Under the pieces are notes generated by a model. The model ran no database searches. It was not told the origin of the DNA and saw nothing but the letters and a program-made list of their open reading frames with translations. A stretch of 64,000 nucleotides of DNA, taken from Capitella teleta (Eukaryota; Annelida; Polychaeta; Capitellidae). Of this stretch, positions 1-11,819 are shown one piece after another; the stretch's first letter is position 1; every line of letters begins with the position of its first letter. The stretch is from NCBI GenBank assembly GCA_000328365.1, contig KB306678.1, positions 74,869 through 138,868 on the forward strand. The letters run 5' to 3'. The position numbers and the translations under genes were made by a program.

Positions 1-871
1 AACAGGTGGCTTGAGTTTGGTTAGTCTAAACTCTAAAGCGGACTTCGACGGGTGTCGTGTGAATGTCATTTAGGAAATTGTTTGGGGGAATATATCTGGA
101 AGGGAATGTCTTGGTTCCACAGCACCTCAGCGCACACCGAGATAAACAGTTCATGATGCAAGTCTTGGTCGCATCGACTGTGGCGCCTGGCCGGGGGGAT
201 ATGGGTGTCTTGGTGAATTGACCGACAAGTTTATTTTTATTTGTGAGGATTGGCTTCGTAGACAGGCGAATGAGAAGGTTTACGGTCGCCAGTCATCTTG
301 GTTGTGACTACTTCTGATTTGCTGAATTTCATGAATTTTATTTCTATTTTTTCCTTTTACTAAAATTTCGAGGGGGCAGGCTTGTTGAATGTTCTACGCG
401 ATATAAGTTTTATATATGAAAGAATTGCAGTGATCAAGTTGGGCATCCCTAATCATCAAGATTATCAAGTAATCATCTTGGTCTGAGCAGAGAGAGGTTA
501 CTTGCCATGTGAAATACTTGACCTCACATTTTCAAACTTTTACTTCTTTTGGTGGCTCAGCTGACCATGGCAAGCCTGACTTTCAATTTGGGTTTGATTC
601 ATGGAATCAACTGCGCCGAATTGTAGGCAACGGGAACACAACTCACCGAATAATCACATAAAACGAGGATTGGAAGTATGATTAAATATGTTTGGGTCCG
701 AAGAGAACAAGATGCAGGAATGTCAAACCATCGACATATTTATTGATGACTTGTCTTCAGATACATGTATACAAATATATTTAATATAGTGACCCAATCA
801 TCATAATTATAAGCATCAATTACATACATCAATACACCTCCGTTTCCTCTATTTTGGGTTTCATCTGACAG
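1..871. other. Upstream/intronic DNA of the coiled-coil gene, no exon supported
   Basis: This stretch precedes the first exon I can support (872). Because that exon begins in phase 1 without a start codon, earlier exons must lie here or to the left of the window. I see no open frame with good splice sites and no recognised repeat. It is probably intron. Confidence 0.4.
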
Positions 872-3800
872 CTGTGACAAAAGTTCAATCATATGAGGAA
901 TTGCAGAATGAGATCCGCCAGAAGAACAGCCAAATCCGCCAGTTCGAAAAACGTGATGAAGGTTTGTGATTGTTATTTGTTATGTGTGTATTTATTATTT
1001 TACTTGAATTGAATTGTTTACAATGACTGTGCGCATAAAGAACACGTGCAGTCAGCAAATTCTGACTCCTTGGGCATTACTAGAGGTACGACGAATACCC
1101 AGAGCAACAAGCTGAGCAAAGAAGGGAAAAACAGACCATTATTGAAGAGAGAATGGCGCTATCAATAATTATGATGATTCTAAAAATTTAATCTCTTTTT
1201 CCATTATTGTTGTTACTATGGCATGATAATCTGTATTATGCGATTCCTGCACAGTTAGAATCTTATTTTGGTTTCATATTATAGAATCGCGGAGGGAGAT
1301 TGAGGATTTGAAAGAGAAGATCTCGGAGATGAAGAATGAGCTTCAAAGTTTGTTCTTGCTATATATTTATTTCTTTTAACTGCATTGTTTACAATGAATG
1401 TTTGTATGAATAATCAAGGAATTTAACTTTTAAGAAGGGAAAAACAGACCATTATTGAAGAGAGAATGGCGCTATCAATAATTATGATGATTCTAAAAAT
1501 TTAATCTCTTTTTCCATTATTGTTGTTACTATGGCATGATAATCTGTATTATGCGATTCCTGCACAGTTAGAATCTTATTTTGGTTTCATATTATAGAAT
1601 CGCGGAGGGAGATTGAGGATTTGAAAGAGAAGATCTCGGAGATGAAGAATGAGCTTCAAAGTTTGTTCTTGCTATATATTTATTTCTTTTAACTGCATTG
1701 TTTACAATGAATGTTTGTATGAATAATCATGGAATTTAACTTTTAAGAAGGGAAAAACAGACCATTATTGAAGAGAGAATGGCGCTATCAATAATTATGA
1801 TGATTCTAAAAATTTAATCTCTTTTTCCATTATTGTTGTTACTATGGCATGATAATCTGTATTATGCGATTCCTGCACAGTTAGAATCTTATTTTGGTTT
1901 CATATTATAGAATCGCGGAGGGAGATTGAGGATTTGAAAGAGAAGATCTCGGAGATGAAGAATGAGCTTCAAAGTTTGTTCTTGCTATATATTTATTTCT
2001 TTTAACTGCATTGTTTACAATGAATGTTTGTATGAATAATCATGGAATTTAACTTTTAAGAAGGGAAAAACAGACCATTATTGAAGAGAGAATGGCGCTA
2101 TCAATAATTATGATGATTCTAAAAATTTAATCTCTTTTTCCATTATTGTTGTTACTATGGCATGATAATCTGTATTATGCGATTCCTGCACAGTTAGAAT
2201 CTTATTTTGGTTTCATATTATAGAATCGCGGAGGGAGATTGAGGATTTGAAAGAGAAGATCTCGGAGATGAAGAATGAGCTTCAAAGTTTGTTCTTGCTA
2301 TATATTTATTTCTTTTAACTGCATTGTTTACAATGAATGTTTGTATGAATAATCAAGGAATTTAACTTTTAAGAAGGGAAAAACAGACCATTATTGAAGA
2401 GAGAATGGCGCTATCAATAATTATGATGATTCTAAAAATTTAATCTCTTTTTCCATTATTGTTGTTACTATGGCATGATAATCTGTATTATGCGATTCCT
2501 GCACAGTTAGAATCTTATTTTGGTTTCATATTATAGAATCGCGGAGGGAGATTGAGGATTTGAAAGAGAAGATCTCGGAGATGAAGAATGAGCTTCAAAG
2601 TTTGTTCTTGCTATATATTTATTTCTTTTAACTGCATTGTTTACAATGAATGTTTGTATGAATAATCAAGGAATTTAACTTTTAAGAAGGGAAAAACAGA
2701 CCATTATTGAAGAGAGAATGGCGCTATCAATAATTATGATGATTCTAAAAATTTAATCTCTTTTTCCATTATTGTTGTTACTATGGCATGATAATCTGTA
2801 TTATGCGATTCCTGCACAGTTAGAATCTTATTTTGGTTTCATATTATAGAATCGCGGAGGGAGATTGAGGATTTGAAAGAGAAGATCTCGGAGATGAAGA
2901 ATGAGCTTCAAAGTTTGTTCTTGCTATATATTTATTTCTTATAACTGCATTGTTTACAATGAATGTTTGTATGAATAATCATGGAATTTAACTTTTAAGC
3001 AAATAATATCACACGCTTTTTTTACTAGTGATATCGTGGTCTAAAGTGAGATATGCTACAAATAAACAACATTTACAAGTGATTAACTTGAAAATTGAAA
3101 CCTAAATTAAAATACACAGGAAAAATGTTCAACATTTTAGTTTCATTTTCTTCTTGCAGATCAACGCAACAACATAAAAGAGTCTGTTGTCTCACCCATG
3201 TTGGACACGTCTTCTTCGCCACACCCATTGCCCAGTAAGTGCTCGGATTTACATGTATAATGAATTCGGAAACTCTTTTTAAATACCTTATTAAATGGGG
3301 CCCATGCTCGTGTATACTTGTAATGATGCCAGACATGCAGGTGGTAGGCTTGTAACATTAACGCCAGTCTCCGCATATATCTCAGCAGACACGAGATTAA
3401 TTAACGCTTCAATTATTTTCAAAACAGCTCAAGTGACAGATCAAGAGCCTCAGCCCAATGCGTTCTACGATAAAATTGATATTGATGATAACAGCACAGG
3501 GTATGATTACCCGACTATTTGCAAGAAACCTTTCCAATATCAGACAGATGAAGTGCATGTGGTGGATCCCTATATACAGGAAGATTATCAGGTGTGTGCA
3601 AACTTTGATCTTGGTGGCAATCTTGTCAAAATCACTTGTGAGTTTTCTCTCTTTACAGATCAAAAACTTTGAAATATTTTGTGGCAATTTGGTTGCAATT
3701 AAAGCCAGAATGGGTCTAAAAAAAGTCAAGTTAACGACACGCAGAGCGACAGATCGAGTGTGTTCTAGTTGTGGCTGATGCATTGTTGGTTATTTCAGTG

Positions 3801-3924
3801 ATTTCAGAAGAAACAAGAAGAGTTGCTTAGGAGATCGGAAAAGAATATTCAGAAACGTCACGGTATCAAACTAGAGATTTATTGGGCGAACCAAAGAGAT
3901 CTGCACCATCGAGAAATCAAGTAG
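872..3924 (+). CDS. 3' part of a coiled-coil protein gene with a sixfold repeated 63-nt exon
   Basis: The proposed exons are 872-961, then six copies of a 63-nt exon (1285-1347, 1598-1660, 1911-1973, 2224-2286, 2537-2599, 2850-2912), then 3160-3234, 3428-3591 and 3808-3924, with stop TAG at 3922-3924. Every junction has GT and AG. All exons up to 3428 are phase 1 at both ends, so any number of array exons keeps the frame. The first exon encodes a charged helix (ELQNEIRQKNSQIRQFEK). Each array exon adds 21 residues, exactly three heptads (core REIEDLKEKISEMKNEL), for 126 residues of coiled coil. The next exons are Ser/Pro-rich and then Tyr/Asp-rich (YDKIDIDD, GYDYPTI, DPYIQEDYQ), which could be phosphotyrosine sites but this is only inference. 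The last exon is another basic helix. A polyadenylation signal AATAAA lies at 4132-4137. I do not recognise the family, and the 5' end is missing. Confidence 0.6.
1121..2998 (+). repeat. Tandem array of six 313-bp units, each with one coiled-coil exon
   Basis: The word GAAGGGAAAAACAGACC recurs at 1121, 1434, 1747, 2060, 2373 and 2686, always 313 bp apart, and the sixth copy ends at 2998. Each unit contains an intron end, the 63-nt exon and the next intron start. Copies are almost identical in the introns as well as the exon. The differences I saw are AATCAAGG versus AATCATGG near the unit end and one T-to-A change in the last copy. A weaker match to the unit start (GTTTACAATGA, about 1016) precedes the array. 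Such identity points to very recent expansion, gene conversion, or an assembly artefact. Confidence 0.95.
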
Positions 3925-4179
3925 GACGAACATATCATTGCGTCATTTGATGATGATGATGATGATTTTTACTTAGCTTCTGTAATGGCTGGGTAGTCAA
4001 AATTGACAGAGGACTTGATATCTACATAAACATTCATGAAAAGGTCTCCTCAAGGTCTAAATTACATTGCAAAAAAACCGTAGTGGACATCATCAAACCA
4101 ATCCATCCTTCAAACCAATAACATTATGTACAATAAAATATAAATAAAATGATAAAAGTTGATTTGTTAAGATATGTCA
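3925..4179. other. 3' flank of coiled-coil gene
   Basis: This holds the probable 3' UTR of the coiled-coil gene, a short GAT trinucleotide run at about 3947-3966, and AATAAA at 4132-4137. The LINE fragment starts immediately after it on the other strand. Confidence 0.5.
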
Positions 4180-5265
4180 TTAAAAGCTTTTCGGAAAAAG
4201 GTGTGTCTTAAGTTTTGATTTATATTCAAGTAGGTGTGATGAGAGGCGAATACTTTGGGGTAGTTCATTCCAAAGAGAAGGAGCAGCAGAACTGAAGCAA
4301 CGACCACCCATACTTTTCAGTTTGTGTTGCACAGGACTTATTCGTATATCGGAGGACAATCTCAGACGACGAGTTGAACGATGTACACTGATCAGTTCGT
4401 CGATGTACACGGGTGCTAAGCCATGCAGGGCTTTGTAGGTCATGAGGCAAATCTTGCACTGCACTCTGAATTCGACAGGTAGCCAATGCAGCTGGAGAAG
4501 AATTGGCGTGATGTGATCGGTCCTCTTCGCTCTCACGACAACACAAGCAGCAGCATTTTGCGCTTTTTGGAGCCTGTTTCTCACTACGACGGGGAGCCCG
4601 AAAAAGAGCGCATTGCAGTAGTCTTAACGGGAGATGACATAGACCTGCATCAGGGTGCGATTTGCAGATGTTGTGAGGTACTCGCGATGCGATTGACGAG
4701 ATTGATGCGATTGACGTGGAAGAACATAGTCCGGCACAGAGCATTCACGTGATCTTCTAAATTAAATGCAGAGTTAAATAGCACACCGAGGTTCCTAATA
4801 GACGTGGATGGATTGATGTTGTTAGCGTCAGGTGTCAGTGTTGGACGATGGGTTGGCTGACGGGACCTCGAATTTGGACGCTGAATCACAAGCATCTCCG
4901 TCTTGTCCTCATTTAGCTTTAAGTAGTGGTCGTCCATCCATCGTTTTATGATATGGCGGAGACGTGATATGCTCTGGTCACACTGAGACGCTCATTATAT
5001 ATTATTAGCTCTATGTTCAATCACTACTCATCTCTCCGCATAAAAGGCGGGAGCTTTTGGAATAAAGATTCATTAGTGGCAATTTGTCTCAGAGTTGTTT
5101 CTGCTCGCCACAATGGCACTCACTGCTGACTCCATTGATGCACCAGAGGACGTCGTAGAAGCAGCTGATGTGGGCGTAAATGACATATAAAGTTGCGTAT
5201 CATCAGCATAGAGATGGTGTTGCAGCTGCTGAGCTCTGGTGATGGCACTGATAGAACTTTCGCCA
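4180..5265 (-). mobile_element. LINE fragment A (Jockey/CR1-like reverse transcriptase, 3' half)
   Basis: Read on the minus strand, the fragment has the catalytic block HHLYADDTQLYMSF near 5215-5165, then WMDDHYLKLNEDKTEMLVIQ near 4937, then a C-terminal block typical of CR1/L2/Rex-type LINEs. That block includes RLQKAQNAAACVVVRAKRTD, ITPILLQLHWLPVEFRVQ, LMTYKALHGLAPVYI and SLWNELPQSIRLS, and ends at a stop near 4180. The YADD box and the downstream helix are separated by about 110 bp (roughly 4993-5100) that does not fit the protein, so a small insertion is likely. Frames change more than once. The 5' part is missing, as is usual for LINEs. It is a dead copy of moderate age. Confidence 0.8.
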
Positions 5266-5282
5266 ACTGACTATAAAAGTGT

Positions 5283-6365
5283 CTAAAAGTGAGAGATTCC
5301 AGAGCACGCAACCATAAAACGATGTGCAAAAGGTTTTAAATAATAACCAAGTGTGTCGAAATGGCAAAGTGAGTGATTCGCGATTAGAGTGTTGGTTCGA
5401 CTATTTAGGTCTTGTATGGCTTTTCTCATATTTAAATTGTTAGCATTCGGACCAATGTAGGAACCAAGATGCAACCCATTATCAGAATATGGAACATCCT
5501 TACCCGCAAGAATGAGATTGGGAGGGAGAACCCGCATCGTTTGTTTAAAGACAACAACAGTACTTTTAAAACTATTGAACAGAACATCGAACTCAGCAGC
5601 AAAGGCGTCACATATCGACAGCATCTTTTGGCATGCTGAACGATTAGGAATTTAGGAGCCATGATGGACAGATCATCGGCATAAGATACAGCACCCATGA
5701 ACATATGACCTACATAGCACCCTTGCCCACTACTAGCGAGACGATTCAAAAGGCAATCCATGTACACACTAAATAATATTGGACTTAATACAGCCCCCTG
5801 TTTTATACCATTTCTGCATTGAAAGGATTGGGAAGTGCATCCTTGCCACTTAACTGAGAGCGATTGATGAGTGTACATAAAAAGCAAGAATTTAATCAGT
5901 AATGGGCACAAACCACGGCTAGACAACAAGTTGAACATGCGGATATAAGGCACCCTATCAAGTGCTCGTGAGGCGTCCAATAGGGCAACAAACACGTCGT
6001 AGCCACCACGAGAGTAGTAATCCAGTACGAGAGTAGTAAACTCCCTTTAGAACAAAGGTGCATTGTGCAGTACTATGCTTTGCCTTAAAACCAAATTGCA
6101 TATCGCTGGAAGCTAACTTCTCACTATGCTTGACAAGTAAAATATTATCAAGGAGTTTCAACAGCACACTGCTTATGGCGATCGATCGATAGTTTGAGCT
6201 ATCTTGCAGTGATTTTTTCCTATTTTTAGGAATCTGCCTGAAAAGCGAGTGAAGCAGTCCGTTCGATGCTTCCGCATGTCGCAGCATGCTGGTGAGCAGG
6301 AGCGACAGATGGACACAGATTTCGGAAGAAAGTATCGAAGGATCGATCACAGGATCGATGCACGG
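5283..6365 (-). mobile_element. LINE fragment B (different reverse transcriptase copy)
   Basis: On the minus strand this reads in RT order: FRQIPKNRKKSLQDSSNYRS (about 6250-6195), IAISSVLLKLLDNILL, SSDMQFGFKAKHSTAQCTF, then LDASRALDRVPYIRMFNLLS (from 5982), NGIKQGAVLSPILFSVYMD (about 5820-5763), and the active-site box AVSYADDLSIMAP (about 5690-5655). A further block, NGLHLGSYIGPNANNLNMRK, lies near 5485-5425. The sequence differs from fragment A, so these are two elements abutting near 5270. At least two frame changes break the reading. LINE clade is not certain; the RT looks Jockey-superfamily. Confidence 0.75.
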
Positions 6366-6470
6366 TATAATCGGACACAACCTTTAATACGAATAACTTT
6401 GATATAACGCACCCTGTCGAACGCTTTGGGCACGTCAAGGAATATAACCAAAACACATTTGAGCCAGTTG
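6366..6470 (-). mobile_element. Small third LINE piece with a second RT 'AFDRV' block
   Basis: On the minus strand about 6455-6375 reads VLVIFLDVPKAFDRVRYIKV, which is the same RT motif as LDASRALDRVPYIRMF in fragment B. It lies upstream of fragment B's NYRSIA block, out of order, so it must come from another copy or a local rearrangement. It is too short to classify further. Confidence 0.55.
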
Positions 6471-7061
6471 ATTCAGATTTCATAATGAGGAACAACTTCT
6501 TGAAGAAAAAAATGGACTAGTGTGCTGCGACGCGACATTCTATTTCGAATTGGCTTGAGCTACATAATCGAAGCCTTCTACACTAACAGTGGCTATTTTT
6601 AGAACAATATCCAGATTTCATAAGGTGTTTGAGAATCGGTATTAGAGAACAAGTTCGATCATCTGATGAAATATAGCCGCGAGGGATTACAGCTTCGCTT
6701 ACCGGAGCAATCAGCTCATAAAAGAAACGAGGTGATTCATGAACAAATTCAAAAGTTCTCAGAGACATTATGATTTTAGTTGTATGACGTTATGATGTTT
6801 TTGTGTATCGATAACGTCTCCGAAGGCCTATATGCAATGTGTAATAATATCATGTGTTTGCTGAACAAAGGGATTATCAGCAAATTGCTACCAAATTGTA
6901 ATTAATCGAACTTTAATTGTAACGAATTAAACGAATAGCGTTCTCTATGAGCCATACATGATTACGTCACAAGTCATGTAGGTGATGGGTTCTTTTGGCA
7001 ATTCAAAAATGCTCCTTCAGAGAAGTAAGACAAGACTCGCGATTGAATACTGATTGACTAG
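6471..7061. other. Intergenic DNA between LINE fragments and FABP 3' end
   Basis: I see no gene here. A 61-codon minus-strand frame at 6583-6768 has no recognisable motif. It may be further decayed LINE sequence, but I cannot show that. Confidence 0.35.
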
Positions 7062-7067
7062 TTTATT
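7062..7067 (-). terminator. Polyadenylation signal of the FABP gene
   Basis: TTTATT on the plus strand is AATAAA on the minus strand, about 27 nt after the FABP stop codon at 7094-7096. The spacing is short but usable. Confidence 0.5.
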
Positions 7068-7093
7068 CACTTGGTCGTAGATTCGCTCCACTT

Positions 7094-9214
7094 TCACGCT
7101 CTGATGTACTGCGTCTTGCAAATCGCCGAGGAGACTTTCATGGTCTGAAAATGGACAAAACACACCGATGCATCTGCGTGAAAAACACGGCGCTTCGCAG
7201 CACAATCATAACGCACCACATTCATTGTATCGCCGCTGACTTCCCTCGATATAGTGGTCACTTTGCTCGGGTCAGTGGGGTCGCGGTGCACTTCGGTCAG
7301 CGTCGAACCTTCCACGGTCATCGTTGCCTGCAAGAGCCATGGCATTGTTCTCAAAATGGTCTGATGAGCAATTGCACATTGAAACATAGCACAACGCTGT
7401 GCTGAGTAGGGGCACCGAATAGCACAGCGGGTTAAACCGCTGACTGCAATCCTATACCGACCGTGGGGGTCGAAGTCCCGGGTTCGAGACCCGATCAAGC
7501 CACGGACGTTATGATTGTGAATTATGATTGTAATTCTTCAGGGACTCTGCAGTGCTGCCCAACTGCGTAACAAGGCCGGACGCTGTGTACTACTGTCTAT
7601 GGTGGTATGCAGGATAAAGAACCCTTAGCATTTTATCGATAAGAGTAGGGAGAGAACTCCGGTCCCGGGCTTCTGTTCTGGCGCCCGTATCACCCGAATG
7701 ATTTGGGTGGAGCCGTAAAACCCCAATCACTCACTCACTCACTCCTTTGTGCCGAGTAATTGATTAATAATTTGATTAATTTCTCAACTTGTTTCTCTGT
7801 CAACGGAACTTTTACGAAATCAAATCGTCCCAAGTTGTTTAGCAGGTATTTCAATCACAGGTGTACATGCACGCAGAGCAACCGCCGTGACTTTCATCCA
7901 TAAATTGCAATTCACAGGGTGCTGTTTGTTTTGTTACCAAGTGGAGAGAGGGGTGGGGGTGGGGCCGCTCTTTTCATCCGCCTCTTCATAGAAACCCACA
8001 AATCGATGAGCTTCCAGCACCGTGATGTTACGCATTCAACATGTACATTTCAGCCTCGCAACTGCCCTTCTGGGCCTCGTAATGAATGCATGCACCCTGG
8101 CATTGTGCAACACCCAGTTGGCCGACTGCTGGCGTGGCCATCGTCTGCTCGTTAGACAATGAGCACCCTCCGTGTTATCCATTTATCTGCTGCTGTGTGG
8201 ATGATGCATAATGGATGTCAACGATGTCCTGAAACACGGACATCGTTGCGAGAGGGGAAGAGGGCAAGATAATCTGTCTCCATTTGCAGGAGGCAGGGTA
8301 ATCCGCTAATCCGCAGGAAATTAAAGCGAGTATAAAATGAAAGACTAAGCGTATATAAGAAACCCCAGTGCATCGCGGTCACGTGCTGATTTGACCTCTG
8401 ACGAGTGCTGATTTGACCTCTGACGAGTGCTGATTTGACCTCTGTTTGGGGTCGGAATTACAGTGGTTACCTTGACGGGTTTCCCGACTACGGACACGTA
8501 GTCAATCTCTTGACCGTTCTTGAAGCTGACCGTTCGATCTGCCTGCGGAGTGGACATCTTGTAGGTCCACTGCTCGCCGTCCCGAGAGAGCTCTAATGTT
8601 GGTTTGATTGCAAGTATGAAGCCACGGGTCTGAGGATCGTTCATTCCTGCGTATAATAAAGAGATTATGCAATTCACAATAACACAATGGGTGAACTATA
8701 GCTAATATATAATAATGATAATCTATTCATTTCACTGTTCTCTAAACAGGAGACAAAAGAGTCCGTGGAATTAATCCAGATACACATTGCATACACTTCA
8801 GAATACACGCGAAACAACAATAGCTGATCAGTGTTTAGCTCACAAACCAACCACAAACCAACCACAGTGCATATAGATTCAAGAGAAGTTGATAATTGAT
8901 TTATACATGTTTTATATATATAATCAGCCATCGTGTAACAATTCCATATATTATTGGAATGGCATTCCAGGGACTAACCCGCTAAATGATCACGTGGGAA
9001 AGGCACCCGCCGTGCAGCACCCTGTTTGTGTCTTTATGGGGGTAAGGTCATGGAGTGCACTGAATACTAGGGTCTAGGGGTCTGTATATCTGAGCTGCTG
9101 TGTGGTGTAACAGTGTTACAAGTGAATGGTTGATGGTTATTTACCGACAGCGTCCAACACAGCCTCCATGCCATCAAATGGCACGGATTGGTTCCAGGTT
9201 CCTTCCAGACTCAT
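7094..9214 (-). CDS. Intracellular fatty-acid-binding protein (FABP/CRABP family), complete, four exons
   Basis: The product would be a small cytosolic beta-barrel that carries fatty acids or retinoids. Exons on the minus strand are 9145-9214, 8471-8646, 7220-7327 and 7094-7144, giving 134 codons, the usual family length (about 132-135). The N-terminus is MSLEGTWNQSVPFDGMEAVL, with the G-x-W of the family signature. KPTLELSRDGEQWTYKMST and TVSFKNGQEIDY follow the lipocalin-like strand pattern. The third exon gives ATMTVEGSTLTEVHRDP and TTISREVSGDTM, and the last gives TMKVSSAICKTQYIRA. Intron positions and phases (phase 1 after residue 23, then phase 0, phase 0) match the conserved four-exon layout of animal FABPs. 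Intron 3 is only 75 bp; without splicing it, the frame runs on with an atypical C-terminus, so the spliced reading is preferred. The usual Arg-x-Tyr end is replaced by TQYIRA. Ligand cannot be told. Confidence 0.88.
7400..7743 (+). mobile_element. tRNA-derived SINE with ACTC-repeat tail
   Basis: The head contains an A-box-like TAGCACAGCGGGTTAAACCG (about 7422-7441) and a B-box-like GGGTTCGAGACCC (about 7480-7492), as in polymerase III SINEs. A central part of about 190 bp follows, then TGGAGCCGTAAAACCCCAA and a (TCAC)n tail ending near 7743. Simple-repeat tails of this kind are known in invertebrate SINEs. It sits in intron 2 of the FABP gene, opposite to that gene's direction. The exact family is not recognised, and the left boundary is approximate. 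Confidence 0.7.
8383..8442. repeat. 23-bp tandem repeat, about 2.7 copies
   Basis: The unit GTGCTGATTTGACCTCTGACGA is repeated with no visible change, within FABP intron 2 just beyond exon 2. Confidence 0.85.
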
Positions 9215-11819
9215 GGCTGCGAATTGTCTGAAATATACAAGCGATCAAAAGGAAGACTTTGAATCTTGGGATAATCATACATGGAAATCGAATCAAACTT
9301 TTGACTTTTGATCTTTAGGTTTTCAAGTTACAGCAAAAACAGATCAAGCAAAATAATATTTATGAGGCGCGCCTGGTGTTTAATCAGACGACACTGTTTT
9401 ACCCACTCTCGGTTTCTCCTTCAAAGAGCATCTTCGTTGGAGGAGATTAGGATGTGATTAATTATTCCCATTAGTCGAGTATCATACAGTGATTCTACAC
9501 ATCATGCATACACAATCGTGTATGAATTATGGAGCAGAAAATAAATCGCTTTATAGTTCCACGTACTCAGGGCTTGGTTCCATTAATTTATATGCTCCAC
9601 CGTTGAAACAGACACACACACACAACATCGTACAGATATTTGATTCCCTTCATAACCATTGCAATTATGGATATTCATTCCCATCCATGCTTTCCCTACA
9701 ACAGGTTTCCAGAACATAATGATAGCATAAGAACACACCCGTGTAGCCCAACACAACACGATATCGTGAACCTGTATCTTTGCGTGGCACCCCCATGGAG
9801 GCCACCTATTTGGAACAGAAGAACGAAATGCATTCATAAATTCGCACGTACATAGAGACATACAGCGTTGTACAATCTCACAAAGGCATTGAGTTACTGT
9901 ATACTATGGCTACAAGGCTTTCACCTTTCTTAATTAGCACGCACCTGAACAGCGATCCTCGTCTCACAGCTAACTCCTCGGCCACTGCGAATGTCCTTAT
10001 CAACTAGCGGCGTTACTGCCTCTAGACTACATCCATTGCGTCTGGTATTTTTCTCTGTAATCTATATCCTTCCGCGCCATTTCCCTGCGGACCTCTAGAA
10101 AATTCCCCATTTAATGAAAACTCTTCACAATTAGATATTTTCTCGCTCTGAAAATAAGGCAATGCGGTATGTAGCCATGATATTAAGTGAGTGCTTGTGT
10201 CCTTTCGCTACTCTTACAATGGCTAGTTTCGCCATATTAGGTTCGACTGTAATGGTTCTGTTTGGAGCTGCAGTTGCTTCTGTATCCCCACTGACAGATA
10301 TGGGCTGTTGTTAATTTGCAGCCAAACGGGAGCCTGCAGTCGATATTGTTGGTGCAGAAAGATGAATGTTCTCGTGTAATTGTATTGCATGTTGCAGAGG
10401 CGTCAATTTCGGCGTTTTATTTGGAGCCCCTCAGTGGCCATAATTTGACTACGCGATATCCTCATAATTATGTAATTACTAGAATGCATTTTCGGAAGAC
10501 TTCTACGTGCACGATAACTTTTCTGACTTTGGAATAATTATTTCAGTTTTGGTTAAATAAACTGCTTGTCTATTGGCTAATTTGCTATGATGAAAATGAA
10601 AAGATCCCAATAAATGAAGATTTCGGATTTGCGCTAGGGAAAATCACTCAAGCCATTTAGAATAATGTTTTTCGCAACATGAAATATATATTTGTTTGTA
10701 ATGTGCGATAACGCGATAACACATATACATGTATGTATATACTTGGGCATCTGCTAATGCCTTACTTTGTTTTTTTTTTTTTTTTTTTTTCTGTTTTCTT
10801 GTGAATTTAGTTTATTATTAAATGTAGATACATGTAATTGTTTCAGTTTATTTTTTAATAAATAGATAATATTTAAATATCCACAACATAATAACTAAAT
10901 ATAGTATCACATCGACAGACTAAATGGTACTCTTCGGTGAAATAGTATTGAACGCGAGTCATACGATCTTGTCACTTGAAATTTTGCTCAAAGAAGACCT
11001 CTGTTCATTTCGGAACCTTGTTAGATCAATTCTATGGGCTTTCTCACGTACGGTGCTGTGCCATGCTTCATGGCGGCTATAGCACCCACAGAAGCAGCCC
11101 AATTCGCACACGAGGTCGACAGGCTCATAAGTTCCGAGTTCCCTATACTTATAATAAAGCCGGTAATCACCACCATTGTGAGTCGAACCGGTCAGATCAG
11201 GTCAAAAGACCGAAGTCCTTTTGTATAGCGTGGCCCCTGGGAGCTCCGTTATGGTAAACGCGATGTGATGCGTTATGATTCTGTCGAAATCCATACATGT
11301 ATAATGTATATGTTATGGAACACTCGATCATTCTCATGCAGCATCTACTAATCTAATCATTGAAGACGTCTGTCTCTTATCTTCTGTGAGATGTTTGCTT
11401 ATCTTGACGCCCAGGTTAGAGAAGTCACTTTCATCAGAGATTTGTTATTTGTAAATTGAATGATTAAGATAAAGAGCACAGTATATATTATTAAAAGTAA
11501 ACAAAAGATATTTTGATTCTGATAATAATGTGGATAAATAAAAACTAAAAACTGCACAATTGAGAGTTTTAATCGAAGATAAAATGAGAATCAAGCAAAG
11601 GTCAAACAAAACCCATTTCCATCATTAACAGAAAAAAAAAAAGAAAAAAAAAGCCGTAATTTTAATCTGACGAAACCTCAAATAACTCAAAATCATGAAA
11701 ATCATGACGTCACCAGAAGCAAAAATTAACCTTAAATCTCATCAACTTAAAATAAATCGGAAAAAAAAAAAGCCTCAACAACAAGAATTCAAATTAAAAA
11801 CTCCAATCAATTAAAAAAA
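9215..11819. other. Intergenic region between FABP promoter and ZNF598 3' end
   Basis: I see no gene in these 2.6 kb. It contains an AT-rich stretch, a T22 run at about 10769-10790, a CRE palindrome TGACGTCA at 11705-11712, and one near-copy of the recurrent word (ATGCGTTATGA, 11268-11278). The stretch just right of 9214 should hold the FABP promoter, but I see no clear TATA box. The left-hand side of 11820 should hold the ZNF598 3' UTR. Confidence 0.5.
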
